Assembly: GCA_038087015.1 (NCBI GenBank)
Contig: JASBNA010000011.1
Span: 1-64,000, forward strand
Direction of reading: 5' to 3'
DNA length: 64,000 bases
Source: Cerrena zonata
Lineage: Eukaryota; Basidiomycota; Agaricomycetes; Polyporales; Cerrenaceae
The stretch's first letter is position 1. Every line of letters starts with the position of its first letter. The notes beneath the pieces are model-generated. The model had not been told where the DNA came from, searched no databases, and saw only the letters and a list, made by a program, of their open reading frames with translations. Shown in pieces: positions 11,306-24,038 of the stretch. Position numbers and translations under genes: made by a program.

Positions 11306-13995
11306 TCAGGTTGCCCGGGCTTTCCCTTTGCCCGTGTAAGTAGCTGACTTCTGCTTTCTGACCTTCTTCGAGCGTCGACCTTCATTACTGGAATCAGTAT
11401 TGATAGTCGAGGACTGCGAAGTGTGGCGCGTAAGTCCGTTCTGAGATGCCGAGGAGCTGTGGTTGGTACAATATGTACTCGTTCGAGAGGAGCCTGCCGA
11501 CTGTGGGGGTGGACTCGGACTCGGACTCGGGTTGGGATTGATTAACTTTTGGATACCTTCGGTCTCAACCTGCTTGACTCTTTTCTTCTCTTGTTTCTTC
11601 CATCGCTCCAAGAGATCGTATGGGCGACTAGAAGATCTCGTACGAGATGGCGACTTGGCTCGACCACGCACCGATTTCTTACTAATGGACGCGTGAACCT
11701 TCTTCCGCTTGCGTGAGGTCATAGGAGACTGGAAGATGTCTGGGCTTGGAGCACGCCAGCCGTAATGTTGGACGAAACCTGCTGGAGGAAGGGGAATTTG
11801 GCCAGATTGTGACGGGGATGGATCGGAAGGGCCGGCCTGAGTGGTAAGGTTAGAGATGGAATCGTGGCTTGCTTGAACCGTAGATTTCAATTGGCGATCG
11901 CGATGCTGACGTTCAGAGATCGACTCGGTCTGGGGCTTCAATTGATCATCAAGTCGATCCAATATCGGCCAGTCCGCGCGATCCAAAGCTTCTTTGAGAA
12001 ACTTGAGAATGTTGTTGGTGTTTCCGAAGAATTTATGAATCTTGGCATAAGCAGTGTCCTCGAGTTGCACTTTGAGGTTGGATGTATGTACTGGACGTTT
12101 CATATTGTAATCTCTGAGAGTGTCCGCAAATTTATGGATAACAGTGGTGAGTGGATTAGAGACCCATCGGATAGTGCGTTGGAGATTGCCGTTGATCAAC
12201 AAGCTGGTCTTTCCTACACCCCCAATGTGATGGTAGCGTCCATCATCTTCATTGAACCTAGACTCATTCTCACTGAAGAAATTCAGCGTGAAGTTCACCT
12301 TCTCATTCTTTTGTTTGTAATGATGGAAAGCGATGTATAAGAGGACCCAAAAGCAAGATTCAATGTCATCTTGGATTTCATGATCGAGGCCCGGATGTTG
12401 GAGCAGTTTGATAGACATGAAGAACCAAGTACCCTGAAAGAAATGCCTCTTGAATATAGGTCGAGGAAGTGAAAATAACAAACACACCGTTCGGCTAGTA
12501 TGAGGTTTGTATAAACGAGGATTGATACAAACTCCATGATCCCAATCGTTCAGAATGCCCACAGAACGTCTTGATCCGTTAGCGTTGATGGGAAGAGAAG
12601 GATCGAGATCACGTATCATGATGTTGAGTGCACTGATATCCCGATGCAGGATATTTGCTTTGCAATAGGCTTGGCCAATACCTACCACGAATCAACGTTA
12701 ATGGGGATAGTTACATTGGGAGAGTTAATCATTCACGTACATTCTATGGTATCGTAAATGGCGTGGATCATTTCTTCTGATGAAAGGGCACAACTTAGAG
12801 GAAACGCAAGTTCCTGTACAAGTCTATGATGGGTCAACTGTCGAAGTGGAGGGGTGGATGCTCCAAACTTTGTAGTCAAAGTCTTCTGGCATTCGTCGTC
12901 GGTGAGGACATCGCCCATGGCAATGTTTATGGGCAAGTTATCGACGCCAGCATCACGAAGTAATTCATACAATTTCGCCTCAGACGTGGTCCTTTCATCG
13001 TCAGTACGCCAGCAGTCCTTCAAGAACACGAGTCTATGTTCCCCAAGATGGTACGCAGCGAAGCCCTTCGTAGCACGTCCACAAGGTGACTGCGTCTCAG
13101 AAAACGGACATTTGACAATTAGCTGGGTCTCGCCGATGATACGCTCCTTCGTAGCCTTGTCCATATGACAATCATGCACGATCAGCTTGTAGGCCTGACA
13201 AGGACGTTTGACGGTCGAGTCTAGGTAGTCGACCTTGCGGGGAGCCACTCGTTTCTTGTAGGCCTCGATGGCTTCCATGAGCAGAGCATCTTCCTCGTCC
13301 GTAGCCCAGGATACAGATGGATCGTGCCCACGCTGTTCGTCGGTCGAGTGAGCATATCGCCAGAAAAAATCCGCAAGGAGCTGTGAATCTTCCTGGTAGT
13401 TAAACCTCTCGGAGATAATACAACCCGCCCGATCCCAACGCATGATACGGCAGTAAGGACCAAAGATGCAAGCCACAAAGAGAAAGTTGCGGAACTGACG
13501 CGAAAACTGGTGCCAGGCATACGTGATGACCTGTCCACGATGTCCAGACGAGAGACCTTTATTTTCGACAGAGGTTTGCAAAGGGGCCGCCCTTATTGCA
13601 GATATCCATAGATTCATCCCTCTTGAACACGAGAGGGAATTCTTGTGTTGGCCATCCATACTTGTGACCTCTATTAGTAGTGTGGGCTACTAGATTGGGA
13701 GCTTGACGAATCCCATCTTGGCCCTTCGTGTACTGATCCTTGATTATACAGCCAGGAAACACCCTAGCGTTATTGACGGCGTCGATCTGCAAGTCTAACA
13801 GCATAAATGAGATGTCTCTGTGCTAAATATTAGGAGTCGTCTTACGAAAGGTTTATACATGGACGTCTCGGTGATCCTCTTTCCAGTTGGTACATTCGAG
13901 AAGTCAATCTGGGGTGGAGGGCCGCGGTTAGCAGATGGAAGAAATGTTTCAAGAAACAGTTGAATAGGGCAGCCATCAACCAGTAATCCGAGCAT
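11306..13995 (-). CDS. FunK1-type fungal protein kinase
   Basis: Member of the FunK1 kinase-like family, which is expanded in mushrooms and of unknown physiological role. N-terminal exons (13995 down to about 13560) encode FLPSANRGPPPQIDFSNVP and ETSMYKPF, then AVNNARVFPGCIIKD, the family's usual opening. The central exon carries VITYAWHQFSRQFRNFLF and RWDRAGCIISERFNY. The kinase core has HRDISALNIMI as catalytic loop and LNDWDHG where other kinases have DFG, followed by GTWFFMSIKLL and HEIQDDIESCFWVLLY. The C-terminal tail is basic and Ser/Pro-rich (RKRKKVHASISKKSVRGRAK; an SP repeat near 11507-11545), suggesting nuclear localisation. About 800 residues. A further 5' exon upstream of 13995 cannot be excluded. 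Family assignment is firm, substrate unknown. Confidence 0.85.
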
Positions 13996-14624
13996 CACCG
14001 GCTGCAGAATTTATATGTAGAGTAGAGACCGGGGATTGAATTTGGACGAGGATAACAGCTGGTCGACCAGTGACTATGTAATTGATTAGTGTACGTTAGC
14101 CCCTGTGATGTCTATGTTCATGTGGAGTTGAGTCAAATTGTGGTCAGAGTCTTCTGTGAGCTGTCCGCCTGCCGCGTCGTCCACAATCACCATTTTCAGA
14201 AGACCCAGCGCATACACATGGACAAACAGTTAGTCTCATGATTGGTTTGCACTTTACCTCAGGCCTCAGCTCCTGTACCAGTCTACTAGATGAAATTTAT
14301 AAGTCTCTCTTATGTTTAAACAGAGATCCTCGATTATCTCCTGCATCCATTGGATGTAAGCAATGCTTGTGAAGTTGACTGCAGCAAGCGAATATTGAGG
14401 AGGCCGCATGTTTTAGGTATGTTTTACACATGTTGGTTGGTTTTTTTTTACAGTGAATTGGTGAAGGAGACCACTTCAAAAGTACAGGCATAGCTCACAA
14501 ATGGATCATAATCTCAAGACGGTGAAGCGATTAGTGAAAACCAAGTTGGTATACTAATTAGATAGGGTATACATTAAATATCTAGAACATTGGCTCGGGA
14601 TCTCAAATCCTTCGAACGTCTATG
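13996..14624. other. intergenic spacer
   Basis: About 630 bases between the FunK1 start and the TRK1 stop, both on the minus strand. It should hold the FunK1 promoter and the TRK1 3' UTR. A T8 run lies near 14442-14450. A short minus-strand ORF at 14297-14491 resembles no known protein and was not called. Confidence 0.45.
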
Positions 14625-17600
14625 TCATGCATCATTATGTAACGTGGCTGCCGGTGAGACACCGGCCCCGTTCAAGACCTCACCCTTCTCTGCAATATCT
14701 GCGTTGTCCACTTTGCCTGTTTCTATATCTTTCGAGTGATCCTCAGGCTTAGGTGGGACCAGCTCCTCGGGTAACATGACTGGGAGACCGTTCAGTACAC
14801 AATGATGAGCAAAGTGATCAACGAGAAAGAGACTCACTGGCTCTGTCAACGGCTACTGGAAGTCCACGATGTCTCCCTCGTAGCATAATGACAATCACAA
14901 CGAGTTTCGACAATGGACCGAATGACCCCGAGAAAGAAAAGTTCTCTGTTGGAATACCTAGAGTAAGCCCGATCCCTCCAAAAGCAGATACTAGCTCGAA
15001 GACTGTGATCGTGGTATCAGGTACGATGCATCCAATTTACTTTTCGACGGATGAATGAGGCGTACCTATCCGGAAAACGTTGAACCAAGGGGCATTGTCT
15101 TCGTCAAGAATTTTAGTCCGCTCGATGATGCATATCAGAAAGATGCCCCATACGAGCCACCAGATGTCATAGGCCACTTGTCTTCGAAGATGCCAGCCGA
15201 AATATTTTCCGATCCGTTCACGTCGTGACCCCTGTTCAGGCAGATGAGGTTCTTCCTCCTCATCTTCGGCCGGTAGTTCGAAGACACCCAAACTTTGTTC
15301 TTCATACACGTTAGTAGATCGAATACTCAATCCAACCTAGAGTACCTGAGCGTCTGGTTTAACGTCAGAAGGATTTAGGGACGTACTGGGTAGACGGCGA
15401 TGTACATCATGATAATGCACAAGAATCTAGACAAGTCCGGTATAGAAATGATGAAAAGAGGATGGTGAAAAGCACCTACTGGAATGCAGGAGCTAAAGAA
15501 GCCAACGAAACGATGGAGAAGCCAGAAGCTCTAACTGCGAGGGACTGGAAAAGCCCGGCAACCACTCTGGTACCGGTTGGAAGTGAGTCGGTGACTTCTA
15601 GACCGATGTCTAGGACGATGAAAGAAGCCCATTCTATAGCCCTGTACAAAGTGTCATATATCAGGGTCAAGTCCTCGTAAAATTATGAAGACTAACGTGA
15701 AGGTAATGAGCGTTGCGGTGAGAAACCAAGTAACGTGAGAAGGAAATAGGTACAAGAAACATCTGTAGATAGGACGCGGATTAGTTGGTGTGTGAGATAA
15801 GATGGGGCGAGATCAACCTTCTGGGATGGTCCAACAAAAAATGTAGCGTCTGATCCGCCTCCGAGTCATCCTTAACAAATTTGGTCAAGATCCAGCTAAA
15901 AAAATGGATTAGAGTCGAGAGTTCACTGAGTTGGTCGGACTTACATAGATAGACGGATGCTGAAAAACAAAGTCTTTAACAAGTGAACTATACTTATACA
16001 GAGTACTTAGTCACTTACAATATTGGCTATGACGAACACCTACGTGAGTTATATATCTCAAAAAAGGGATGACATACAAACTCACCAGGCCATGGTTACC
16101 AGCCAGAATGGTGAAGATCATTGGAACTGTAAGACATCGAAAGCCATGAGTGTAGGTACTTAGTTTATGTTCCACGAATGGTTGTACGTACATATCATCA
16201 GATATGCCTTTTGGAACGGGACCATGCCACTAGTGGAATGTGAGTGTGAGCACGTGCAAAATCTGCTAGACAACTTACGCATCAACAAGACTCATGCCAC
16301 CTCCGGTATATGCAGCCAGAACCTGACTATGGTGTAATGTCAGATGGCTGACGGTAAAATATGTAAACTCGTAAACAGAACTTACAACGCAGCGAACCTA
16401 GAGAGAGGTTCAGACCTTCACTCTCGTAATCAAGATTAATACAATCTCTTACCATGTCTTGTTGACTACTCGAGGTTGAGCCTCAAATACTTCATCATAT
16501 TCATGGGAAGTCGATAGCCAAGGAGCGAATATCGCAAGAGCGACAAGTTGAATCCCGATGAAATACTTTCCATCATTATGAGCGTATGAGCACCGGTACA
16601 AAAACATTTGACTTACAAAAGCCACCAAATAGCTGAGAAGACGGAGCGCTCTGTACCTGTGGTGCAAGTATTGGTTATAGTGTCCCAAAATAAAGTATGT
16701 GATATACGAACTCCAAGCCCCCCAACTCCTCCAACTCCTCATCTGTGAGTTCGTCAGTATTGAAGTGGGAATTCCGTCCAATAATAAGGCTAGAGAATTG
16801 GTTTTGTAATTGTTTCATGCTCTTGCCACCACCAGTACTTTTGAGTAAGTTTTCTAGGCGTTCGGCCATCTTCGGAAAGTATCGTCGAGCGAACTTCATC
16901 GAAACTTGGATAGGTCCAGGAAACCCCCCATTACCCTGATCTTTACCTCGAAGACCTAGTTCATTTGATGCATCCATCTTGTCTGGTATCACTGGAGCCA
17001 TGAGCACCGTTCGCTTCCTTGCCGGATTCAAGCGACCTAGATGCGGCGTTTGAGCTGAGTGAGGCTAATTGACATTTCACAAATCACGCTTACCAGTCCG
17101 ATGCTTGAGCTGTTGATTAGGGAGATGAGGTAGTGCCAGATATTGATACTGAACCTGAACGCCGCGCTGTGATGTCGGCGTTTGAGGTAGTGGTATCGCA
17201 TCCGAGCGAGGGGAAGACGTGAGTACATTGTGGTCAGCATTACGACCGTCGTTGCCAAAGATAGGATGAGGAATCTCCATCGACGAGGATTCTCTGAGTG
17301 AGGTGGGTGATTGAACTTCGAGATGATCGCCCTCTATAAACTGATTTGCAGAACCCTCGAAGTACGTTGACCCGGTAGGATCAAGGTTAGGGGATACTTG
17401 GCCAGCGGCTTTACCCATCCCAATCCCCAGGCCAATTTCTGTGGTTCCAACTGCAAGCACTTGTCCGATGCCCTTACTGGGGTCGATACGAAGCTTCGCT
17501 TGGTCTGGATCAGCTTCCACCTTGATTCGAGGACTGCCCATGTGAGCAAAACTCAAGACTCGCTTCGCAAGTCTATGTCGGAATCGCTCAGCATCGCGTT

Positions 17601-18087
17601 TTTGCTGGAGATGTCGCCGGAAATAGCGTTTCCGAATTAGGACCATGACCCATGCCACGACGGTCTGAGAAGTCATTTCAACTAATGAGAATATTACTTC
17701 AAAACGTGGACACTCACCACATTCCCTATACACATCAGAAAGAATAAAATGGCCTGTTGAAAGACAGTACATGTGCTCAAGTTGATCGTCGAAAGACCAG
17801 TTACTGTAAGCGCAGAATAGCAGACGAACAACGCGTCTATGTATCCTATAAACCGACGTATGGCCAGAGTCAATCATCGAATACAACGTCTCAGGTAGCT
17901 TTCAGGAAAGGAAGGTGTACGTACGAACATGAAATCGCCCATTGGCGGCCCAAAAGATGACGGAAGATATGAGGGGAACTATTAAAAAGAAAAGTAAATG
18001 AACGCGAAAGAAGTTAAGCTCCTTCTTGAGCCATTGTCTGATGCTCTGTGTCTTCTGTGTTTCCTCTGTCTTTTCAATGGCGGACAT
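14625..18087 (-). CDS. TRK1: Trk-family high-affinity potassium transporter
   Basis: Plasma-membrane K+ uptake protein of the fungal Trk superfamily, with four M1-P-M2 repeats. The ATG at 18087 is chosen because it precedes the family opening FFRVHLLFFLIVPLISSVIF and NGRFHV. The first pore loop is explicit: DALFVCYSALTVTGLSTINL, with the TGLS selectivity segment. A long hydrophilic loop follows (about 17600-16750), then FVYHILYF-type and TGGGMSLVDAGMVPFQKAY segments (about 16300-16200). The C-terminal part has YDIWWLVWGIFLICIIERTK, RGRHRGLPVAVDRA and VMLPEELVPPKPED. More than a dozen introns of about 50 nt interrupt it, so its membrane segments are on many small exons. About 870 residues, similar to other basidiomycete Trk proteins. 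An in-frame extension to 18123 is possible. Identification is firm. Confidence 0.92.
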
Positions 18088-18880
18088 GCCTTGAGGAGGA
18101 TATTTGGTGAGTGCGCGCAGCAAGCAAGCTGTTGAAAGCTTGTTACGTGGGGCATCGCCGATACCGAAGAACCCTGGACATAAATATCACGATCGTGGGG
18201 TCTGTGCATGGAGAAAACGCGGGCGACAGTGGTATGTTTCATCTCGGCTTTGGAGCCATCTGCATCAAGATAGCGACCGAGATATTGGATATTGAGTACG
18301 TGATCACCGTTCCTACCCTGCTAACCCCAATGAGGTCTTGGCCCAATATTAACTATCGGCCTCGGCAGGGAATTCGAGCCTGACAGAAGCATCGTTGCAC
18401 GGAAGTAAAAATAGGAACTAAGACTATTGGAGCAACACAAAGCCATGGATTGCAGAATAACTACAGATTGACAATAGCAGGCTGATGATATGTATACTGT
18501 ACTAAGACAAACTAAACAGGGTTTACTGATGTGGGATTGTTATGAATGATAAGCTGTACAAGTGCCAAAAGTACGCTGTACAAAGAAGTAAAAGTAAAAA
18601 GGGAAAAGTAAAAAAATGATGCCAGGGTAGTAGAAAGCGAGCGTACGATGAGAAACTGCAGATGTGAGGTGGAATACAATTGCGGGATTACGGAGAGGAT
18701 ATATTCGAGCGCCCGAAGCTCGAGGGGTACCAAGGGTGAAGAGTGTTAGAGCAAGGAAAGCATAGAGCCATAAGAAAAAGCTCGTCGCGGATCCAACGAA
18801 CAGTCTAGAAGCATATAGATATATAACTTGACAACCTCGTCGAGGCCCGATTGTCCAGAAGCAACCAAGAGATTCCGACC
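18088..18880. other. intergenic spacer
   Basis: About 790 bases between the TRK1 start and the stop of the PUF gene, both on the minus strand. It should contain the TRK1 promoter and the PUF 3' UTR. Short ORFs here look like chance. No repeat or RNA gene was recognised. Confidence 0.45.
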
Positions 18881-21800
18881 TTACATGCTATAACCAAAGG
18901 TAGGCTGTTGGTAGTGGTCGTTCAAACCACCGTTAACTCCGGAAATGGGGAACGCCCCGTGATTAGTGAATGCGGATGCGTTGGAGAAACCCGCAGAGTG
19001 AGAATGAGGTGGTGTAAGACCAGGGCTGTGGCTGTGGTGATTTTGCAGGACATAGCTGTCGATGGAATGACCCTGGAGGGAGTGCATACCCTGTGTGTGC
19101 ATCCCGGCGCCATTCTGAGCGTAGAGGCCGTTCTGGGTCCCGTAAGGTTCAAGGTGACCAGTGTGATGCAATGCCGTTTGATGAGTAAGTTGGGGGTTAA
19201 GCCCCTGGGCGCGCATTCCTCCATGGTAACCACCGCCATACGTATCAACTTGCTCGCGTTGGAGCTTGTTTTGGATACGCTTGCCGTAAGGTGTATTGCG
19301 AATAAGAGGAAGAACGGGACGAATTCCTTCAACAAGCAATGCACGTTGAGCGGGCTCGGCATAGTCCAAAGCCGTCTGTTAAACAAATTAACACTGAATC
19401 AAATACACATCAAGGTCGTGTTTGCCTACCTGCACACAGTAGTTTCCGTAGGAATCACGTAACAACTTCTCCAAACGGGTGCGGTTAAGAAGCTCCCCAA
19501 TGAGGATTTTCCTCGTGTTGTGCTCAGCCACACGGACACACTAGAAGCCATGTGCGTTAGTTCTTCGAGATTAACTGACAGAGAATCCTGAAGCTAACCT
19601 TCTCGATCACGTTGGAACTGAACTTCTGAACGGAGAGAGCGCAAACGTTGCCGGTGAACTGACGAATGACACCATCACTGAACCGGTTATCATTCAGATC
19701 GAGAATGTATTGAACCACCTAAATGATAGACGACGTTAGCAATTTTTTCTAGGTTGCGGCGAAATCAAACTTACGTAGTTACCGTAAGGATCCTGGACGA
19801 GAGTCAAAGCATTGTAAGTAATTTCATTGACAAGTTGAACACGCTGATTATCGGAAGCATGGTCGATGCATCGCTGAAGGACACAGCATCCATGACGATG
19901 AGTAGCCACTTCGACGCAGTTAGCCGCAACAGCATTGTAGATGAACTGATTATCCTCAGGAGCAAGCTTGTTCAAGCACTTCTGAATGACGTGATTGCCA
20001 TTCAAATCCTTAATCAATGCGACAACAGAAAGGCTGAGAGCAACGATGATGGAATGGATCTGGACGTTGCATTTCGGGTCAGTCTATCACGCCCTGTAAG
20101 TGATATAAGAGAACATCCGATAGGACTGTACGTACCTGTCTGCGAGTAGAGAGGAAATCGATCATCTTCTGAACCGCACGGGTGCCATGCATGTTGAGCG
20201 AGATGTTGACCAAATCCTGCGCCACTGACTCGCAAATGACATTACGCTGATCGTCCGTGGAGTACTCCAACAGTTTCTGGCAGAGGTAGTTACCGAAAGG
20301 ATCTACAGAAAATATTAATTGAGGCACTCATGGTCATGGAAACAGATGCGTACCGGTCATTAACTCGGCAAAGTGACTGAATGTCTCGCGGAAGATCATA
20401 TCACGGTGCTCAGGAATTCCTTCCTCCAACTTCTTCTGAAGATAGCGACAACCATGCTGATCCTTGCAAAGCGAAGGAATCTCGCCGATCAAATCTTCGA
20501 GACGCATACCAGCAAAGCGGTTGACTACAACACAACATTTAGACTTTCTGAACAAAGGGAAACTCAAAAACGAGTGACTTACATTCGCGATCCATATCCC
20601 CACGCTTATGTTTGGGTCCATGGAGTCCGTTCATCTTACCATCGGCGGCGGCAGCAACAGCAGCCGCAGGACGACCGTTCATGCCCAGTCCGTATCTCGT
20701 TCCATTGTGGTGGTACAAGGCAGTGGAACCAGCTCCTGCTGAGTTCGGGGACCGAGTGCTCTCGTACGGGTACCCGCCATAACGAGCGCTGTCGAGTGGG
20801 TTGTTTACAGTGAAAGCAGCATCAACGCCGTACTGTAAGATATGCAAGAGATGGTGTTGAGTCAACATGATGAGTGCCACAAAGTGTAGAGTGGCTTACC
20901 TGAGCAGCCTCATCAACGCTTGCGTTGAAAGCCATGGTGCCAGCGTCAAACTGAGCGGAAGGCATACGAGTCAATGAAGGCCGGAGTTCACTAACGGGAC
21001 TCTCGTTCAGGTTCCTGCCAGATTGAACATGGAGCAGAGCCTGAAGGCTTTGCGACTCTGCAGACTGAGGCGTCGTAGGTGCTTTGATAATAGGTGTGGA
21101 CCCAGGTCCGCCGGGTAAAGGAGTGGCTGGCACAGAGCGCGCCGTTGTAATGATCTCTTCGGATAATCCGAGAGGAGAGCCGCGACGAGAAGAGAGGCCT
21201 TGCATCATACCTTGAGAAGTATGCTGAATATGGGGAGTGGCCATGCCTGATGCGGTACCGTTACCATTAGGTGACAGATCCCCCATTGACGATATACCGA
21301 GTGTGGGGTTAGTTACATTGCGGCGGTCGTTACGAGAGTTCAGACCGTCAGGTCGTCGGTTACCAGTGAACTGAGGCCATTCAGAAGTCTTTTCACGACT
21401 GTCTACAGCCCTTCCGATGAAAGACGAGCGAGGAGGCGTTTGGGACAGAGGAGCCAAATCCAATGCAGCTGAAGAGGTGGACAACTACATGGTAATTGAT
21501 GAATGATGCAGTCATTTCGGCGTTAAGATCATCAAACATACCTTGCGAGGGTAGCCATTAGCAAGCTTGTCCTCGTCGGATGTCGGGAGGTTACGCATAG
21601 CATCTGAGTTTTATATGAGTATGTGAAGCTTTGAAATACTAACTGACGGGGCATCTTACTATGCATTTCCTGGTCCAACTGTTGATCCAACATCATACCA
21701 GCATTGAGCTGGTTCCCGTACATCCCTCCGTCACCCAAGTACCGGCCGTTAGCGGAGATCAGAATCTGTTGGGGAACATGACTTGAAGGAGTGGGCACAC

Positions 21801-22519
21801 GTTCAGAACGTTGACCAGCAAGAGAGAGTCCTTCAAGATGACCAGCGAGCTCTTCGTCATGCTCACTAGCTGAAGTTCGCCTACTAGCAGGCATGCTCTT
21901 GGCACCACCGGGACGAGCAAAAGTAGATAGCCCATTGGTGGTACCATTTTCCGGAGAGTGATTAACCGATGGCGCATAAGTAACCGATTTACGTTTGTCA
22001 GAAACGGAACCAACAGCCCTCGAGAGAATCTCTGCATCGACTGAAGGTTGAGAGAGACCCGATCCGAGCCTGGGAGAGTGATCTCCATGCAAAAGAGCGT
22101 TTACTCGGGGAGGAGTCGTCGGAGCAGAGACTGCGAGGTGTTGAGCCTCGAGAGGGATGCTGAGCATTTCTTGTGCCTGTTGCTGCTCTAGAGCTCTCAT
22201 CTGATCCTCAAACATCTTGCGTTGAAGGGCGCGCTGACGCTCGTGTTCCATACGCTTGATTGCACGCTGTTCAGATATGTTCTTAGAGGCATTCTAACGT
22301 TCAGAGAAAGTGTGCTTACGATGGTCACATCAGATGGATTATTGCCGTATCTGGCCGCCTATGATGAAGGGAGAAAGGTGAATGAACGGAAGCGACTAAT
22401 GAGGATCGAGTACGTACTGAATCCGCGAGGTCGAGGAAAGCAGGCGGGGCCTGCTTGCTGTCATCGACGGAAGGGTGGCCATTGGCGGGAGTAGTAGATG
22501 ATTCCAAGATAGTACTCAT
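18881..22519 (-). CDS. Pumilio/PUF-domain RNA-binding protein (Puf4/Mpt5-like)
   Basis: Cytoplasmic post-transcriptional regulator that binds 3' UTR motifs. The start at 22519 begins a long disordered N-terminal half (Ser/Thr/Pro-rich; a Glu/Gln-rich helix MEHERQRALQRKMFEDQMRA near 22250). Eight PUF repeats fill the C-terminal half. In order their recognition cores read CRYLQ, NYLCQ, TRAVQ, NHVIQ, CCVLQ, NYVVQ, SNVIE and NYCVQ, split by about nine introns. The end cap is IRNTPYGKRIQNKL, followed by a His/Gly-rich tail to the stop at 18881. TRAVQ and CCVLQR resemble Puf4/Mpt5 more than Puf3/Pumilio, but this is from memory of the families. About 1,040 residues. The core triplets predict a UGUA-type RNA target by the published PUF code. 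Confidence 0.92.
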
Positions 22520-24038
22520 AGAGAATGACGATAGAAGGTGAATACTTTTGTGCCAAAGGAAAACGACCGAAAGAACAGATTGAGCAAGGGCGGGTTAGAG
22601 TAAGAGAACGCGTAAGCTAAATAGCACAAGGGTAATCCTGCGCAGGGGGCAGAAAGGGAGCAAGAGGAGGTGTAGTGAGCAGACGGGAGATTGATGACAA
22701 GCAGGGACGGGCTACACACCTGCCACTGTTTTAAGCCCGTCTAAAAAGGACTGATGGTGATACACTGCGGCAAGAAGGGCTGGAGAACGAGTCAAGCGAC
22801 GTGCAGAGGTGAAAAGACGGTAAGCAATACCTGCTGCTCGATTATTCTGACGAAAGCAAGACTGATACTGAGATGAGGCTTGGTGGTATTAGGTGTAGTA
22901 CAGGACACGGGCAGGGAATGCTCTCGCCCTCGCACAACTCTAAAAGCATCTCTCGCTTACCGTCTTTTTGAACTCCCGACCCCGGCTCCCCATTATTTCT
23001 CCCAGACGCCTCTCTTTTTTCGCGGCACGCATCCCTTTTCTGGCCTTGCGCACCCCATATCCGGCACATTTGCCTATTAACCGCAGTCACACGCTTAATT
23101 CAGTCACTCCTCTGCCCTGTCACACTACCCTTTCGGACCCATCCGGTCGTCCTCAATGTCTGGTGTCGGACAGTATGTCATGTCCTCCTCAGTGCTGTCA
23201 ACATTCGTATCCTACACTCTTCGCATCGATAGCAGTACACACATAACACTCCCCGACACATATGTACAGTCTATTTCGCTTCACATTTCAAATCCAATGA
23301 AGACGCGCCCAATCCATTCATATGATGCATGCCGGCATAAACCAAACCATCTTCAGAGTCTTCTTTATCCCCTGAACAGGCTTATGCGCAAACAGCATCA
23401 ATCTCGACCCGCCAGCACCACGACCCACTCCCGACCGTGCAATTTTCCCTCCTCCATTTTCCGTCCGATAGCCATGCATGACGCTGCGTCGGCATTTTGC
23501 TTGCCTGCTTCTCTTCTCTTCATGAATCAACCCCGTCACATGAAAAAGAGCCTTCGCGTCATTTGCCCTCTCTCTTCTCCTCGTCCTCATGTATATACAC
23601 ACGACTGTCTCGTCCACGTCCCCCACCCGACCAAATCACACTACGTTATATGTAATATATAATCGCTTGAATTCACTTTTTTTGGCGTCGCTTCACCGAT
23701 CCCCCTTCCGCATTTCCACTCGAACTTTCTGTTCCCCCTCATCCAAATATGAAACGCTTTCCAAAAATCGCACGTCGTCATATCGACGCTTCCAGGGTAT
23801 AACATTTAGTTTTAGGTCCCTTCCTGCGGAAGCAAAATCCCCCGACGCTTGTCCTCTTTGACCTTGTGGGTCACCTTCCTCCTTGGCGGAAGTACAGTAT
23901 TTGTCTACGAGGGCGCAAATGTGATCTGCAGTGGGCGGACTCTCGCTCAAATTACACATATACTATATGTATATACGAACCACCTCCAATCCCCTGCTTT
24001 GTAATTCCAAGCTTAAACTCACTTTCGGGCATTTCCAA
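22520..24038. other. long intergenic region upstream of the PUF gene
   Basis: About 1.5 kb between the PUF start and the stop of the Vps38-like gene. The plus strand is rich in C and T, which from the minus-strand PUF gene means a purine-rich leader and promoter. The ORFs present (for example 23156-23662) are low-complexity Ser/Pro/His-rich and show no family motif. A long 5' UTR for PUF is likely, since this family often has one. No RNA gene was recognised. Confidence 0.4.
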
